Source of the DNA: Rosenbergiella gaditana
GTDB lineage: Bacteria; Pseudomonadota; Gammaproteobacteria; Enterobacterales; Enterobacteriaceae
Direction: 5' to 3'
Length of the DNA: 64,000 nt
NCBI RefSeq assembly: GCF_018494065.1
Contig: NZ_JABBFR010000010.1
Coordinates: 1 to 64,000, forward strand
Shown: positions 43,271-53,229 of the stretch, piece by piece
Numbering within the stretch: position 1 is the first letter of the stretch
Layout of the letters: every line of letters starts with the position of its first letter
Notes under the pieces: generated by a model
What the model was told of the DNA's origin: nothing
The model's database searches: none
The model's input: only the letters and a program-made list of their open reading frames with translations
Made by a program: the position numbers and the translations under genes

Positions 43271-45605
43271 ACGTATTTTTAGCCTGCAACAACCCCTAGG
43301 CTATTTCACCTTACGCCGTTGGCAAGCGGGGGATGAGAAGATGCTTCACTATTGGGTCACTCAGCCTCGTGCGCAATTTTGGGGGATGCAGGAGCAGAGC
43401 GTAGAACAGGTGAACGATTTCTATTTAAAAATGGTCGCCCAAGACGTCAACAGTGTGCTGATTGGTAGCCTAAACGGACAGCCTTACTTCTTGATTGAGT
43501 GTTATCAAGCTTTACAGGAGGAGGTCGGTGACCATTATCCCGCTCAATCCGGTGATTACGGTATGCACCTCTTAGTGGCACCCGTCAGCACGCCGATTAG
43601 CGGGTTAAGTCGGCAGATTTTTGCCACGGTAATGGAATACATGTTTAGCCGCCCAGAAGTGGAACGAGTGGTAGTCGAACCCGATGTGAATAACCAAAAA
43701 ATTCATCGCCTCAATAAGCAAGCGGGTTTCCGCTATCACCAGCAAATCGACTTAGGCCACAAACGTGCATGGTTGGCGTTTTGTACGGCAACAGATTTTT
43801 ATCGAGAGAAAGCCCTTATGTTAACAACATCGACAGTTTCATTTTCTTCCCAGCCTAACGCCGAACACTGGCAACAGGCCAATCGACAATTAATCCAAAA
43901 AGCGATTACTGAATTTAGCCATGAACGCCTGTTAGTGCCAGAAGCGATCGCTGAAGGGGGGTGGCGTTTAACGGATACCTCTGGCGAGAATGTCTATCAG
44001 TTTGCAGGACGGTGGCGTGCGCTAAACCATCTTTCAATTGACTGGCGGACAATAACGAAAACCCATAAGGGACAAGATAAACCGCTCGATGCATTAGCCT
44101 TTATCGTCGAATTCTCCGAACAACTGGCCATTCCTGAGTCGATGCTTGCGACCTATTTAGAGGAGGTATCCAGTACGCTATGCAGCAGTCTGTATAAGTT
44201 ACAGAAAGGCAATCCGAGTAGCGAGCAGCTGGCGGCGGCAGACTTTCAAACCATCGAGTCATCGATGACCGAAGGGCATCCTTGTTTTATTGCCAATAAT
44301 GGACGCATTGGTTTTGATGCTGCAGATTACTTTGCCTATGCGCCAGAAGTCGGTGCATCCATTTATATGCCATGGGTCGCGGTACATCGCAGTAATGGGC
44401 ATTTTGCCGCGATTGATGGGCTGGATTACGCCACGCTTATCAATGAGGAGTTAGGCACTGCGCAAGTCAACGAGTGGGAGGCGACACTGCGATCGCTGGG
44501 TTTATTAGCGGAAGACTATCTCTTTACACCCGTACATCCTTGGCAGTGGCAGAATAAATTAATCACGGTATTTGCTGCTGATATCGCCCGGCAGAAGATT
44601 ATTTATTTAGGGGTAGCGACTGACGCCTATCAAGCTCAGCAGTCGATTCGTACTTTCTTTAACCGTAGCCAGCCGACCAAGCGTTATGTCAAAACCGCTT
44701 TATCGATCCTCAATATGGGCTTTATGCGAGGGCTATCGCCTTACTATATGGCCACTACGCCTGCGGTCAACCAATGGTTAGCAAAAATCGTGGCAGAGGA
44801 TAACTGGCTTAACCACTGCCGTTTTACGATCCTGCAAGAGGTTGCCACCATTGGCTATCATCATCGTCTCTATGAGCAAGCAATTAAAAAAGATTCTGCC
44901 TATAAAAAGATGTTTGCCGCCTTATGGCGTGAAAACCCATTAGTCGGGTTAACTGACCAGCAACGTTTGATGACCATGGCGGGATTACTTCATCGTGATG
45001 ATGACGGGAAAGCTTTACTGACCGCGCTGATACAGCGTTCTGGTTTAGCGCCAGTCGAGTGGATAGATCACTACCTTCAGGCTTATTTAAGTCCTATTCT
45101 CCACTGCTTCTATCAGTACGATTTGGTTTTTATGCCCCACGGCGAAAACCTGATCCTTATTTTAGAAGATGATGCACCAGTGGGCTGTTTTATGAAAGAT
45201 ATTGGCGAAGAGATTGCGGTCTTAGAACCCTCGCGTCAGTTACCGGAAAAGGTACAACGCATTAAGGCAGAAGTCCCAGATGAGCTTAAGTTATTATCGA
45301 TCTTTGTTGATGTGTTCAGCTGCTTCTTCCGCTTTGTCAGCGCGATTCTTGATGAAGATGGGGTAATGGAAGAAAACGCTTTCTGGCAACGAGTTGCTAC
45401 CTGCGTTCACCATTATCAACAACACCATCCACACTTGGCTGAGAAGTTTGCACGTTTCGATCTCTTTAGCCCGACTTACGCACATTCCTGTTTAAATCGG
45501 CTACAACTGGCGAATAATCAGCAGATGGTGAATTTGGATGATCCAGCGAGCGCCTTGAAACTCGCCGGAGAACTGATTAACCCGATAGCTCAGTTTAAAA
45601 ATTGA
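43263..45605 (+). CDS. dfoC: Acyltransferase-NIS synthetase fusion for desferrioxamine
   Basis: A 780-residue two-domain enzyme. Residues 1 to about 185 are an IucB/AlcB-like GNAT acyltransferase (LRRWQAGDEKMLHYW, GDYGMHLLVAP, VVEPDVNNQKIHRL). From about 190 on it is an IucA/IucC-type NIS synthetase (EGHPCFIANNGRIGFDAADY, FTPVHPWQW, FMPHGENLILIL). It succinylates N-hydroxycadaverine and condenses and cyclises the units to desferrioxamine E-type products. The ATG at 43263 lies inside the dfoA end. Confidence 0.92.
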   Translation: MGERIFSLQQPLGYFTLRRWQAGDEKMLHYWVTQPRAQFWGMQEQSVEQVNDFYLKMVAQDVNSVLIGSLNGQPYFLIECYQALQEEVGDHYPAQSGDYGMHLLVAPVSTPISGLSRQIFATVMEYMFSRPEVERVVVEPDVNNQKIHRLNKQAGFRYHQQIDLGHKRAWLAFCTATDFYREKALMLTTSTVSFSSQPNAEHWQQANRQLIQKAITEFSHERLLVPEAIAEGGWRLTDTSGENVYQFAGRWRALNHLSIDWRTITKTHKGQDKPLDALAFIVEFSEQLAIPESMLATYLEEVSSTLCSSLYKLQKGNPSSEQLAAADFQTIESSMTEGHPCFIANNGRIGFDAADYFAYAPEVGASIYMPWVAVHRSNGHFAAIDGLDYATLINEELGTAQVNEWEATLRSLGLLAEDYLFTPVHPWQWQNKLITVFAADIARQKIIYLGVATDAYQAQQSIRTFFNRSQPTKRYVKTALSILNMGFMRGLSPYYMATTPAVNQWLAKIVAEDNWLNHCRFTILQEVATIGYHHRLYEQAIKKDSAYKKMFAALWRENPLVGLTDQQRLMTMAGLLHRDDDGKALLTALIQRSGLAPVEWIDHYLQAYLSPILHCFYQYDLVFMPHGENLILILEDDAPVGCFMKDIGEEIAVLEPSRQLPEKVQRIKAEVPDELKLLSIFVDVFSCFFRFVSAILDEDGVMEENAFWQRVATCVHHYQQHHPHLAEKFARFDLFSPTYAHSCLNRLQLANNQQMVNLDDPASALKLAGELINPIAQFKN

Positions 45606-45674
45606 TATCGATAGTCAATAAAGTCACTACAATGACCGGTTATACTGATCTTTTTTCCTATTTTGGGTTTATTT

Positions 45675-46910
45675 ATGACATCGAAACTCCCACGTCATGA
45701 CGCTCCCGCGACGTCATGGCTGTTTCCATTCTCTTTAGTGCTGTTTGAGTTCACGACCTATATTGCCCACGATATGGTGCAACCAGGCATGTTACAAGTG
45801 ACCCAGGACTTACAGGTTGGACCAGAGTGGGTACCGTTTTCGCTCACTGCTTATTTAATTGGTGGTCTTGTTTTACAGTGGTTACTGGGGCCGCTATCCG
45901 ATAAGTGGGGGCGACGCCCCGTGCTCATGTCTGGCGCACTGCTATTCGCCGTGGCCAGTGGCCTGACCTTTTGGGTCACGTCAATCGAGCAGTTTATGTT
46001 GCTGCGTTTTTTCCAGGGAATAAGTCTCTGTTTTATAGGTGCCGTGGGCTATACCGCGGTACAGGAGGCTTTTGAAGAACGAAAGAGTATTCGATTAATG
46101 GCCTGGATGGCGAATGTCGCGTTGTTGGCACCGTTAATTGGCCCGCTTGCCGGGAGCGCGTTACTGCTCTTTACCACATGGCGCATGTTATTTATTGTGT
46201 TTGCTTTATTGTCGCTTATCGCTTTGGTGGGGTTATACCTGAGCATGCCTGAGACGTCCGGAAACCGACAACTTAGCTTAACGCCTAAACGGTTATTGGG
46301 CGGTTACTGGAAATTACTCAAACGACCCGCGCTGATCGCCGGCTGTTTGGCATTAGGCTTATCTGCCGTACCGATCCTCAGTTGGGTGGCCCTGTCACCG
46401 GTCTATTTAATCCATGACCACCAGATGAGTGAGGTCGATTATGCGCTGCTCCAAGTTCCTGTGTTTGTCGCCATGATCTTGGGCAATGTGGTATTGAGCA
46501 AATTAACCCACAGTGCCGTGATCACCCGCCCATTGGTTATCGGTGCTTGGCCATTGGTCAGCGGCTTGCTTATCGCGCTTTGTGCCACACTTAGCGATAC
46601 CTACCAGGTTGCGATACTGGTAACCGGTCTGAGTATCTATGCCTTTGGTGCCGGATTAAGTACGGCGGTGCTCTACCGTCTTACGCTATTTTCTGTCACC
46701 GAGTCTAAGGGGCAGGTGGCCGCTATGATGGGGATGTTGAGTATTCTAATGTATTCCATCGGTTTAGAATTAGCACGTGAAGGGTACTTCCAGTTTGGCT
46801 TGATCGGTTTTTCAGGGGTAAATCTAGTGAGTGGTGGCGTTTGGTTACTGCTCATCGTGTTGTTTATTCGCTGGGTGACGCAACATCGTCAAGCGCTGAT
46901 TATTGAGTAA
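45675..46910 (+). CDS. MFS transporter (MdfA-like), probable siderophore exporter
   Basis: A 411-residue DHA1-type drug:proton antiporter with the MdfA-like first helix LFEFTTYIAHDMVQPGML including its membrane glutamate, motif A in LGPLSDKWGRRPVL, and GISLCFIGAVGYTAVQE. Position directly after dfoC (69 bp) suggests desferrioxamine export, as for the dfoS gene of Pantoea dfoJACS clusters. ATG at 45675 used. Confidence 0.85.
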   Translation: MTSKLPRHDAPATSWLFPFSLVLFEFTTYIAHDMVQPGMLQVTQDLQVGPEWVPFSLTAYLIGGLVLQWLLGPLSDKWGRRPVLMSGALLFAVASGLTFWVTSIEQFMLLRFFQGISLCFIGAVGYTAVQEAFEERKSIRLMAWMANVALLAPLIGPLAGSALLLFTTWRMLFIVFALLSLIALVGLYLSMPETSGNRQLSLTPKRLLGGYWKLLKRPALIAGCLALGLSAVPILSWVALSPVYLIHDHQMSEVDYALLQVPVFVAMILGNVVLSKLTHSAVITRPLVIGAWPLVSGLLIALCATLSDTYQVAILVTGLSIYAFGAGLSTAVLYRLTLFSVTESKGQVAAMMGMLSILMYSIGLELAREGYFQFGLIGFSGVNLVSGGVWLLLIVLFIRWVTQHRQALIIE

Positions 46911-46918
46911 AAAAGAGT

Positions 46919-46938
46919 GCGCGGCCTGGCGGCCGCGC
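46919..46938. terminator. Strong GC-rich hairpin between convergent genes
   Basis: GCGCGGCC / GGCCGCGC with a TGGC loop, between the exporter and the receptor gene, which converge. It can terminate both; the minus-strand side is followed by T-poor sequence, the plus side by TAATTTTAG. Confidence 0.75.
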
Positions 46939-46944
46939 CTAATT

Positions 46945-49053
46945 TTAGAAGTCGTAACCGACGGTGGCGATTACCGAACGCTCCGCGCCCCAATAGCATG
47001 ACGCTTTGCTATAACAGGCAGCAACATAATCGCGTCCGCCTAAGTTTTTCGCATTCAGCTGTACATAAGCGCCTTTCCACTGTGAACGCCACGCCCCGAG
47101 ATCCATTCGCACCGAGGCATCAACTAAGATTGCAGAAGGGACTCGCAACGTATTTTCGTTATCTGCCCACTGTCTACCAAGATAACGGACACCCACACCC
47201 GTTGTGATGCCATAATCGAATTTATAATTTAGCCAAGCAGAGGCCATTGAGCTTGGTGTGATATAAGGCGTGTTACCGTTAGTCTTATCTTTAGACTCGA
47301 TGCGAACGTGGTTGATGGTATAAGTGACAATCGAGCTTAAACGAGAAGTCAGCTGATTATGAGCTTCCAGTTCGACCCCACGAGAGTGCATTTTCCCAAC
47401 GGGTTGATAGTAGTTCTCTAAGGGGACACGATTTGCGACGTTTTTCTGTGTTAAATCGTAGACTGCCGCTGAATAGAGATCCGCGCTGCCTTGAGGTTGG
47501 TATTTCACCCCGGCTTCATATTGCTTGGCTGTCGCGGGTTCCAGTAAGTTACCCGTTTCGTCGGTCAGTGATTGCGGGCTAATGGCTTGGCTATAGCTAA
47601 TATAAGGGGAGACACCGTTGTCGAACGCGTAAAGTAATCCCGCTCGGCCACTCATATGGTCGTCTTGGCGACGTCGCTCGCTCCCTAAGCTTTCGCTTTT
47701 TGACACAATACGGTCATAACGTGCAGAGAGATCCATATGCCAACGATCCAACTGCATGCTGTCTTGAAGGTAACCGCCGGTTTGGTAATAGCGGTTTCTG
47801 GTATGGGTGTAGCTCAGGTCTGTCATCGTTCCCGTCATATCACCGGTGAAGGGATCGTAATTTCTCGCGGTGCCATAGGCATCATCGTGGTTATTTTTGA
47901 ATTGATGGTATTCAGCACCGATGACGACTTGATGCTTTAAAGACCCTGTATTGAAATTTGCGATTAACTGATTATCGGTTGCCGCAGCAGAAAGTGATGA
48001 GCGTTCACTAGAGTATCCTCGGTTTAGCGTATCATTACCCGCCACCCAACCAGTTTGATAGACTTGGTCAACATCCACATTGGAGTGGCTGTAGCTTCCT
48101 GTAGAGTGAACCGACCAAGTGTCATTAAAGGTATGGCTGAAATCATAACTATAAATTTGCTCATGGCGCTTGAATTGATCAAAGTTCGGGTCGACATCAC
48201 TAAATCCAGTACTGAGTTTACGCCCATTATGGGTGGTTAAACTCCCTTCTGCTGGGACGGAACCGTGAAAGCCTGCTGAGGGATCTTTTTGTAAATAAGC
48301 TTTCAGTAGCAGTGAGGTATCACTATCCGGTTGCCACAGTAATGAAGGGGAGATGGCGTAATGTTCTTCACGGGTATTGTCATATTGAGTATGACTTTGA
48401 TGCCCAATACCGGTTAACCGGAATGCCCACTGGTCATTGATCGCATTGGTATAGTCCATCGCGACGCCACTGGTATTGTGGTTGCCGTAATAGGTTTTGA
48501 AGTGTCCTTCCTCGGCAAATTGCGGGCGTTTGGATGTCTCCATCACTAAGCCACCCGGTACGGTTTGGCCGTATAATGCTGAGGAGGGGCCTTTAATCAC
48601 ATCAATACGCTCTAAGAACCAAGGGTCGACCTGAAGTACGTTAAAAGTACTCCCATCGCTCATCATCCTTAGCCCATCAATAAAGATATTATCGACATCC
48701 CCACCATGAAAGCCACGTAATGAAACCGTATCATAACGTGTTGCGCCACCGGCAAAATTAGAAAACGCCCCCGCGGTATAATTTAAGGCATCATTAACGG
48801 TCAGCGCCCCTTGATCGATCATTTGTTGACGGGTGATGACCGAAACAGATTGTGGGGTGGTGATCAACGGCTGGTCAGTTTTACTCGCACCGCTACTGGT
48901 TTTGGCCGTATAACCATGGGTTTCTGAACCCGCAGTATCCTCGGGTGCTGCCGTGACAACAATACTATTGTCTGCGGCATGACTAAAATGGGGAGCAGAG
49001 AGTGCCAATGAAACCAGAAAAGCATGACGCTTAAGCGGGAATGACGTCTTCAT
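46945..49053 (-). CDS. foxA: TonB-dependent ferrioxamine-type receptor (FoxA-like)
   Basis: A 702-residue outer-membrane receptor: signal peptide to HA (about 26), a TonB-box-like DNSIVVTAAPED, plug domain (TPQSVSVITRQQMIDQGA, RGFHGGDVDNIFIDGLRM, GPSSALYGQTVPGGLV) and a 22-strand barrel ending in the canonical aromatic VGYDF. It belongs to the FhuA/FoxA hydroxamate group and its place beside dfoJAC suggests ferrioxamine. A Fur box lies upstream. Confidence 0.88.
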   Translation of the reverse strand: MKTSFPLKRHAFLVSLALSAPHFSHAADNSIVVTAAPEDTAGSETHGYTAKTSSGASKTDQPLITTPQSVSVITRQQMIDQGALTVNDALNYTAGAFSNFAGGATRYDTVSLRGFHGGDVDNIFIDGLRMMSDGSTFNVLQVDPWFLERIDVIKGPSSALYGQTVPGGLVMETSKRPQFAEEGHFKTYYGNHNTSGVAMDYTNAINDQWAFRLTGIGHQSHTQYDNTREEHYAISPSLLWQPDSDTSLLLKAYLQKDPSAGFHGSVPAEGSLTTHNGRKLSTGFSDVDPNFDQFKRHEQIYSYDFSHTFNDTWSVHSTGSYSHSNVDVDQVYQTGWVAGNDTLNRGYSSERSSLSAAATDNQLIANFNTGSLKHQVVIGAEYHQFKNNHDDAYGTARNYDPFTGDMTGTMTDLSYTHTRNRYYQTGGYLQDSMQLDRWHMDLSARYDRIVSKSESLGSERRRQDDHMSGRAGLLYAFDNGVSPYISYSQAISPQSLTDETGNLLEPATAKQYEAGVKYQPQGSADLYSAAVYDLTQKNVANRVPLENYYQPVGKMHSRGVELEAHNQLTSRLSSIVTYTINHVRIESKDKTNGNTPYITPSSMASAWLNYKFDYGITTGVGVRYLGRQWADNENTLRVPSAILVDASVRMDLGAWRSQWKGAYVQLNAKNLGGRDYVAACYSKASCYWGAERSVIATVGYDF

Positions 49054-49121
49054 TATTTTTATTTACCTTAACAGTCAGGGCGCAAGTGACTCAGGGAATC
49101 CTGTGTAAGACTCCCTCAAGT

Positions 49122-49146
49122 GATAATAAGAACGAGAATTATTATC
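49122..49146 (-). promoter_or_regulatory. Fur box upstream of the receptor gene
   Basis: GATAATAA / TTATTATC arms around GAACGAGAA; the best 19-mer in it (49128-49146) matches the Fur consensus at 14 positions. It lies about 70 bases before the receptor start. Confidence 0.75.
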
Positions 49147-49213
49147 TTTTATGAGTTAACTTGCAATACTCCTAGCTTGCTGTTTAATCAGTGGCTGGTG
49201 TAAGTGTTTTCTG

Positions 49214-50557
49214 TCAGACGAGGTATTGCCATAATAAACTCGCAATCAGTAGACCGACTAACGATACTATCGTCTGTAGTACCGACCAGATCCAAAGCGT
49301 TTGTCGTAGGGTCAAGCCAAAGAAGGATTTAATCATCCAGTAGGCGGCATCATTGATGTGGCAGAAAAAAACCGACCCGGCACCAATAGCCAAGGCAATT
49401 AGGCTGCTTTCTAATGGAGGCAACATATGGAAACTTGCAGCCATAATGCCAGCAGTGGTGGTGGTAGCAACCGTTGCAGAGCCGGTTGCTTGACGAATCA
49501 TTACCGCGACGCCCCAAGCGAGGAGTAGCAGCGGAGCATGGGTCTGTGAGGCGAAATGGCTAATACTTTGGCTTATACCGGCCTCGACTAATACGCCTTT
49601 TAGCCCCCCTCCTGCGCCGATCGTTAACAGTAAAACCGCGACGGGGGCGATACTTGCTGTTAACGTCTCTCCCACCTGTTTTTTCTCCAAACCACTTCGC
49701 CAACTGAGTGTGATAATTGCCAGCAATACGGTAAGGGTCAGCGCGACCAAGGGTTCACCGATAAAATCAAAGAGATGAGCCAACGAACTGTCGCTTTGCA
49801 GGACATACAGTGAAATGCTGCGTACAAGCATCAGTAACGCTGGTAGCAAGATAATACTAATGGTCAGTAGTAGCGATGGACGACGTATGACTGATACGGG
49901 TTCCGGAAGTGTCGCAAGCTGGGTTACCGTGGCTAAACTGGCTTTTTTACTCAACCATTTTCCATAAAGCGGCCCCGCAAGAACGACCGCGGGTAGAGCG
50001 ATGACACTACCTAAGAGTAAAGTAAGCCCCATATCTGCATGCAGAGTTGTAATAGCGATAATCGGCCCTGGATGGGGTGGGACCAGTGCATGTAATGCGG
50101 TTAATCCTGCTAATACCGGCACGGCAATACGCAATAACGGTTGCCCCGAACGCGCGCTAACGGTAGCAATAAGCGGCAACATTAATACCAATCCTACTTC
50201 AAAAAAGAGCGGTAGGCCGATCACCATGGCCGTGAGTGCCATCACCCAAGGTAAATAACGTGTCGAGGTGCGGGTAATAATAAACTCTGCGAGTCGATCA
50301 GCCGCTCCGGTCTTGGTCATGACACTGCCCAGCATTGCACCCATGGCAATAACATATCCACTTTCTCCTAACACCCCTCCGGCACTTTTAGAGAAGCTTT
50401 TAGCAATCATCTCGACCGGGACTTGGGCAACCAGTCCTGCGATCACCGCACCAATAAAAATGGCTAAGAAGGGAGGAAGTTTGGCATAGGCCACGAAAAA
50501 AATAATTGCCGCAAGGGCGGCGATACATGCGAGTAAAATTTCGCCATCACTACTCAT
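49214..50557 (-). CDS. GntP family gluconate:proton symporter
   Basis: A 447-residue inner-membrane protein with about 12 helices and GntP motifs PPFLAIFIGAVIAGL, MGAMLGSVMTKTGAADRLAEF, and PPHPGPIIAI. Imports gluconate or a related sugar acid. The start at 50557 has GGAGAG. It follows the beta-propeller gene by 59 bases and may be co-transcribed. Confidence 0.9.
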   Translation of the reverse strand: MSSDGEILLACIAALAAIIFFVAYAKLPPFLAIFIGAVIAGLVAQVPVEMIAKSFSKSAGGVLGESGYVIAMGAMLGSVMTKTGAADRLAEFIITRTSTRYLPWVMALTAMVIGLPLFFEVGLVLMLPLIATVSARSGQPLLRIAVPVLAGLTALHALVPPHPGPIIAITTLHADMGLTLLLGSVIALPAVVLAGPLYGKWLSKKASLATVTQLATLPEPVSVIRRPSLLLTISIILLPALLMLVRSISLYVLQSDSSLAHLFDFIGEPLVALTLTVLLAIITLSWRSGLEKKQVGETLTASIAPVAVLLLTIGAGGGLKGVLVEAGISQSISHFASQTHAPLLLLAWGVAVMIRQATGSATVATTTTAGIMAASFHMLPPLESSLIALAIGAGSVFFCHINDAAYWMIKSFFGLTLRQTLWIWSVLQTIVSLVGLLIASLLWQYLV

Positions 50558-50616
50558 TAATCTCTCCAAAATAATTAAGAAAAACGCAAGAGTCGTGAGC
50601 GACGTACTGCGTTATT

Positions 50617-51727
50617 TTACTCCGTCGCCGTGCGGATAACGAAGAAGGGCCGTTGGCGGAGATCGTGGTTGCCGTTTAAGTCAGGAGTACGATTCCATTG
50701 GCCTAATGTGGTGTAGAGATAACCATTACGGTAAGCCAAACCATCTGGCCAGCCAAAATCGTGAACATTGTGATCGAGTAAGTAAAATTGACCTTTAATA
50801 TCACGTCTAACTAATGATTGTTGTTCATAGGCGCCGAAATAGAGATTTCCCTTTTCATCTTCCGCCATGCCGTCATTGGCGGGATGCTCTCCTTCGAAAT
50901 GTACTGCTTTTTCGAGGGTCGCTTCAGAGACAGAAAAATCACTCAGTTGAGTCGTGGAGAGGCTAAACAGTTTGCGTCCGCTTAGCGCGGTCCAATAGAG
51001 CTTGCTCTGGTCAGGAGATAAGGCGACACCATCAATTCCCCCCTGTGGTAATTTTGGGTTGTCGGCATTGAAGACCACGGGGTTATTTTCGATAAATGCC
51101 ATAAAGCCGGGATCAGGAGAGGTCGAAGAGTGATTGACCAACACTTCGCGCTGTTTGCCGCTGGCTACATCGATAACGATTAGCGAATAACGCTGTGCAA
51201 AACCAGAATTCGCAATATAGATAGTACCTGCTTGGCCGTGAGAGAGATCAACACGTAGATCGTTATAATGCGATGTTGAGTTAAGTACTGGCGGAGTAAT
51301 TACAATCGTTTTCACGATTTTATTGCTATGCGAATCAATCGCGACCACTTTTGCTGCACCCACAGCAATGGTCGAGTGTCCTTGAATTTTTCCATCGTCC
51401 AATACCCACAGCGTATCGTTTTTATCAACGAATAGGCCATGAGGGGATACTAGCCAATCGGCGATATTGTGTTGCTGAGGAAGCCCAAAGGTTTCATTGG
51501 GATATGGCGTTAATTTTCCTTGCTTGAGTTCCATCAATGCTGGCCAGTGATGATCGCCGGAATGGCGAGGAAAGCCTAAGAACACTCGGTTTTCCTGATT
51601 GACCGCGATACCAGAGAGGTCAGGATAAGGAGCACAAATTTTTGCTACCACTTCTGAGGCAGCATGGCTCTGGGATGAAAAAAACCGCTGTCATCAATAC
51701 AGCGGCAAGCAGGCTGAAAGGTTTCAC
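50617..51727 (-). pseudogene. Secreted SMP-30/major-royal-jelly-type beta-propeller, frameshifted
   Basis: The GTG at 51727 (AAGGAG five bases upstream) opens a signal peptide MKPFSLLAAVLMTAVFF, but the frame breaks in a run of seven A/T (51679-51685). Removing one base restores FSSQSHAASEVVAKICAPYP and then a 344-residue propeller: YPDLSGIAVNQENRVFLGFP, SPHGLFVDKNDTLWVLDDG, GIDGVALSPDQSKLYWTALS. This is related to gluconolactonase-like and dopachrome-tautomerase-like proteins. It is either broken, phase-variable, or an assembly error. Beside GntP, a lactonase role in sugar acid use is inferred. Confidence 0.75.
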
Positions 51728-51773
51728 TGGTACTCCTTAAACAAGGTAATTGTCCAAAAAGTGTAGTTAACTT

Positions 51774-53078
51774 TTACTGTTCAGCGGCTAAAGAGGTCTC
51801 TTTCGCAACATTTTTATAGGGAATATCTTGATTAAGCACCTGACGAGCACGAGTCAGATCCAGATCATTTTCCCACTTGGCAATGACTAATGTCGCGACA
51901 AAGTTGCCTAAAACATTGGTTAAGGCGCGTGGAATACCCATCAACCAATCGATAGGCAGTAAGAAGGCTAAGGCTGCCAGGGGCAGAGAGGGGATTGCAG
52001 AGAGTGTTGCCGCAAGGATAACAATCGCTGCGCCGGGTACTCCATGCGCCCCTTTTGAGGTAAAGACGGCCACGCCCAGAATTAAGGCGATTTCGCTCCA
52101 ACCCAGGCTAATACCGGTGGCATTCGCGATAAAGACCACGGCGAGCGTTAAATAAATTGAAAACCCATCAAGATTAAAGGAGTAGCCAGTTGGAATGACT
52201 AACCCAACCGTTGATTTGCTGATCCCTAGCCACTCTAATTTCTTCATCAATTGTGGTAACACAACATCTGAGGCGGTAGTGCCCAAGACGATAGTCAGTT
52301 CCTCGCGTAAATAGAGCAGCAGTGACACAAAGCTAATGCCAGTGAGTCGTGTAATACCGCCTAACACCACGACCACAAAGAGTGCGCAGAGGGCGGTATA
52401 GAGGAAGAGAAAGCCAAGTAGGCTGGTTAATGAATGCACGCCATAATGTCCGACCATATAAGCGATTGCCCCGAGGACGCCGAGTGGGGCGACTTTCACC
52501 AGCATAGCCATTAAACGGAAAAGAATATGGCTGAGACTGTTGATTACCGTGATCACCGGTTTACCGGCCTCGCCGCTAATATTCAGCGATACCCCAAACA
52601 AAATGGAGATCATAAGGACTTGTAACGTATCCCCGCGCGCAAAAGCACCGATAAAAGTATCAGGGATAAGATTTAGGAAAAAATCGCCAAAACTCTGTAG
52701 TGAAGAGAGGTGATTAAGTTTATCCGGCGCTGTCATCTCCGTGGTCGACAAGTGAAGACCTTGTCCGATATGGGAGACCTGTGCGCCGACCAAGCCTAAC
52801 ACTAAAGCCAGTAAAGTAATGATTTCAAAATAGAGTAGCGTTTTACCGACGATGCGGCCGACCTGTTTTAATTCACTGTGTGAGGAAATACCTTGAACGA
52901 TGATTACAAACACTAAGGGGGCGGTGACCATTTTAATCAATTTGATAAAGCTATCGCCCAAGGGCTTTAGAGAATCGGCAAGAGCGGGATAAAGGCATCC
53001 CAATGCGGTACCAATGACTAACGCGATAAGTACTTGGATAAAGATAGAGTGACGTATCTTAGAGATAGTGTGTGTCAT
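51774..53078 (-). CDS. Dicarboxylate/amino acid:cation symporter (DctA/GltP-like)
   Basis: A 434-residue DAACS protein: first helix FIQVLIALVIGTALGCLYP, LIKMVTAPLVFVIIVQGISS, and the transport signature with NLDGFSIYLTLAVVF. Such carriers take up C4-dicarboxylates, glutamate or aspartate. Single gene; 150 bp separate it from the sensor gene downstream of the FadR-type regulator, both on the minus strand. Confidence 0.92.
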   Translation of the reverse strand: MTHTISKIRHSIFIQVLIALVIGTALGCLYPALADSLKPLGDSFIKLIKMVTAPLVFVIIVQGISSHSELKQVGRIVGKTLLYFEIITLLALVLGLVGAQVSHIGQGLHLSTTEMTAPDKLNHLSSLQSFGDFFLNLIPDTFIGAFARGDTLQVLMISILFGVSLNISGEAGKPVITVINSLSHILFRLMAMLVKVAPLGVLGAIAYMVGHYGVHSLTSLLGFLFLYTALCALFVVVVLGGITRLTGISFVSLLLYLREELTIVLGTTASDVVLPQLMKKLEWLGISKSTVGLVIPTGYSFNLDGFSIYLTLAVVFIANATGISLGWSEIALILGVAVFTSKGAHGVPGAAIVILAATLSAIPSLPLAALAFLLPIDWLMGIPRALTNVLGNFVATLVIAKWENDLDLTRARQVLNQDIPYKNVAKETSLAAEQ

Positions 53079-53229
53079 AGCTGCAGCCCTTTTTAATGTA
53101 ACTGAAAACTTATGTTTCAGTTAAGCAATTATTGGGCCAAAAGTTACCTCTCGGTAGCAACGGTGTTACCGTAGCTGTCGCTACCGTTTAGTCGCCATTT
53201 AATGACCTGATTTAGGGCGGTATTGCACC

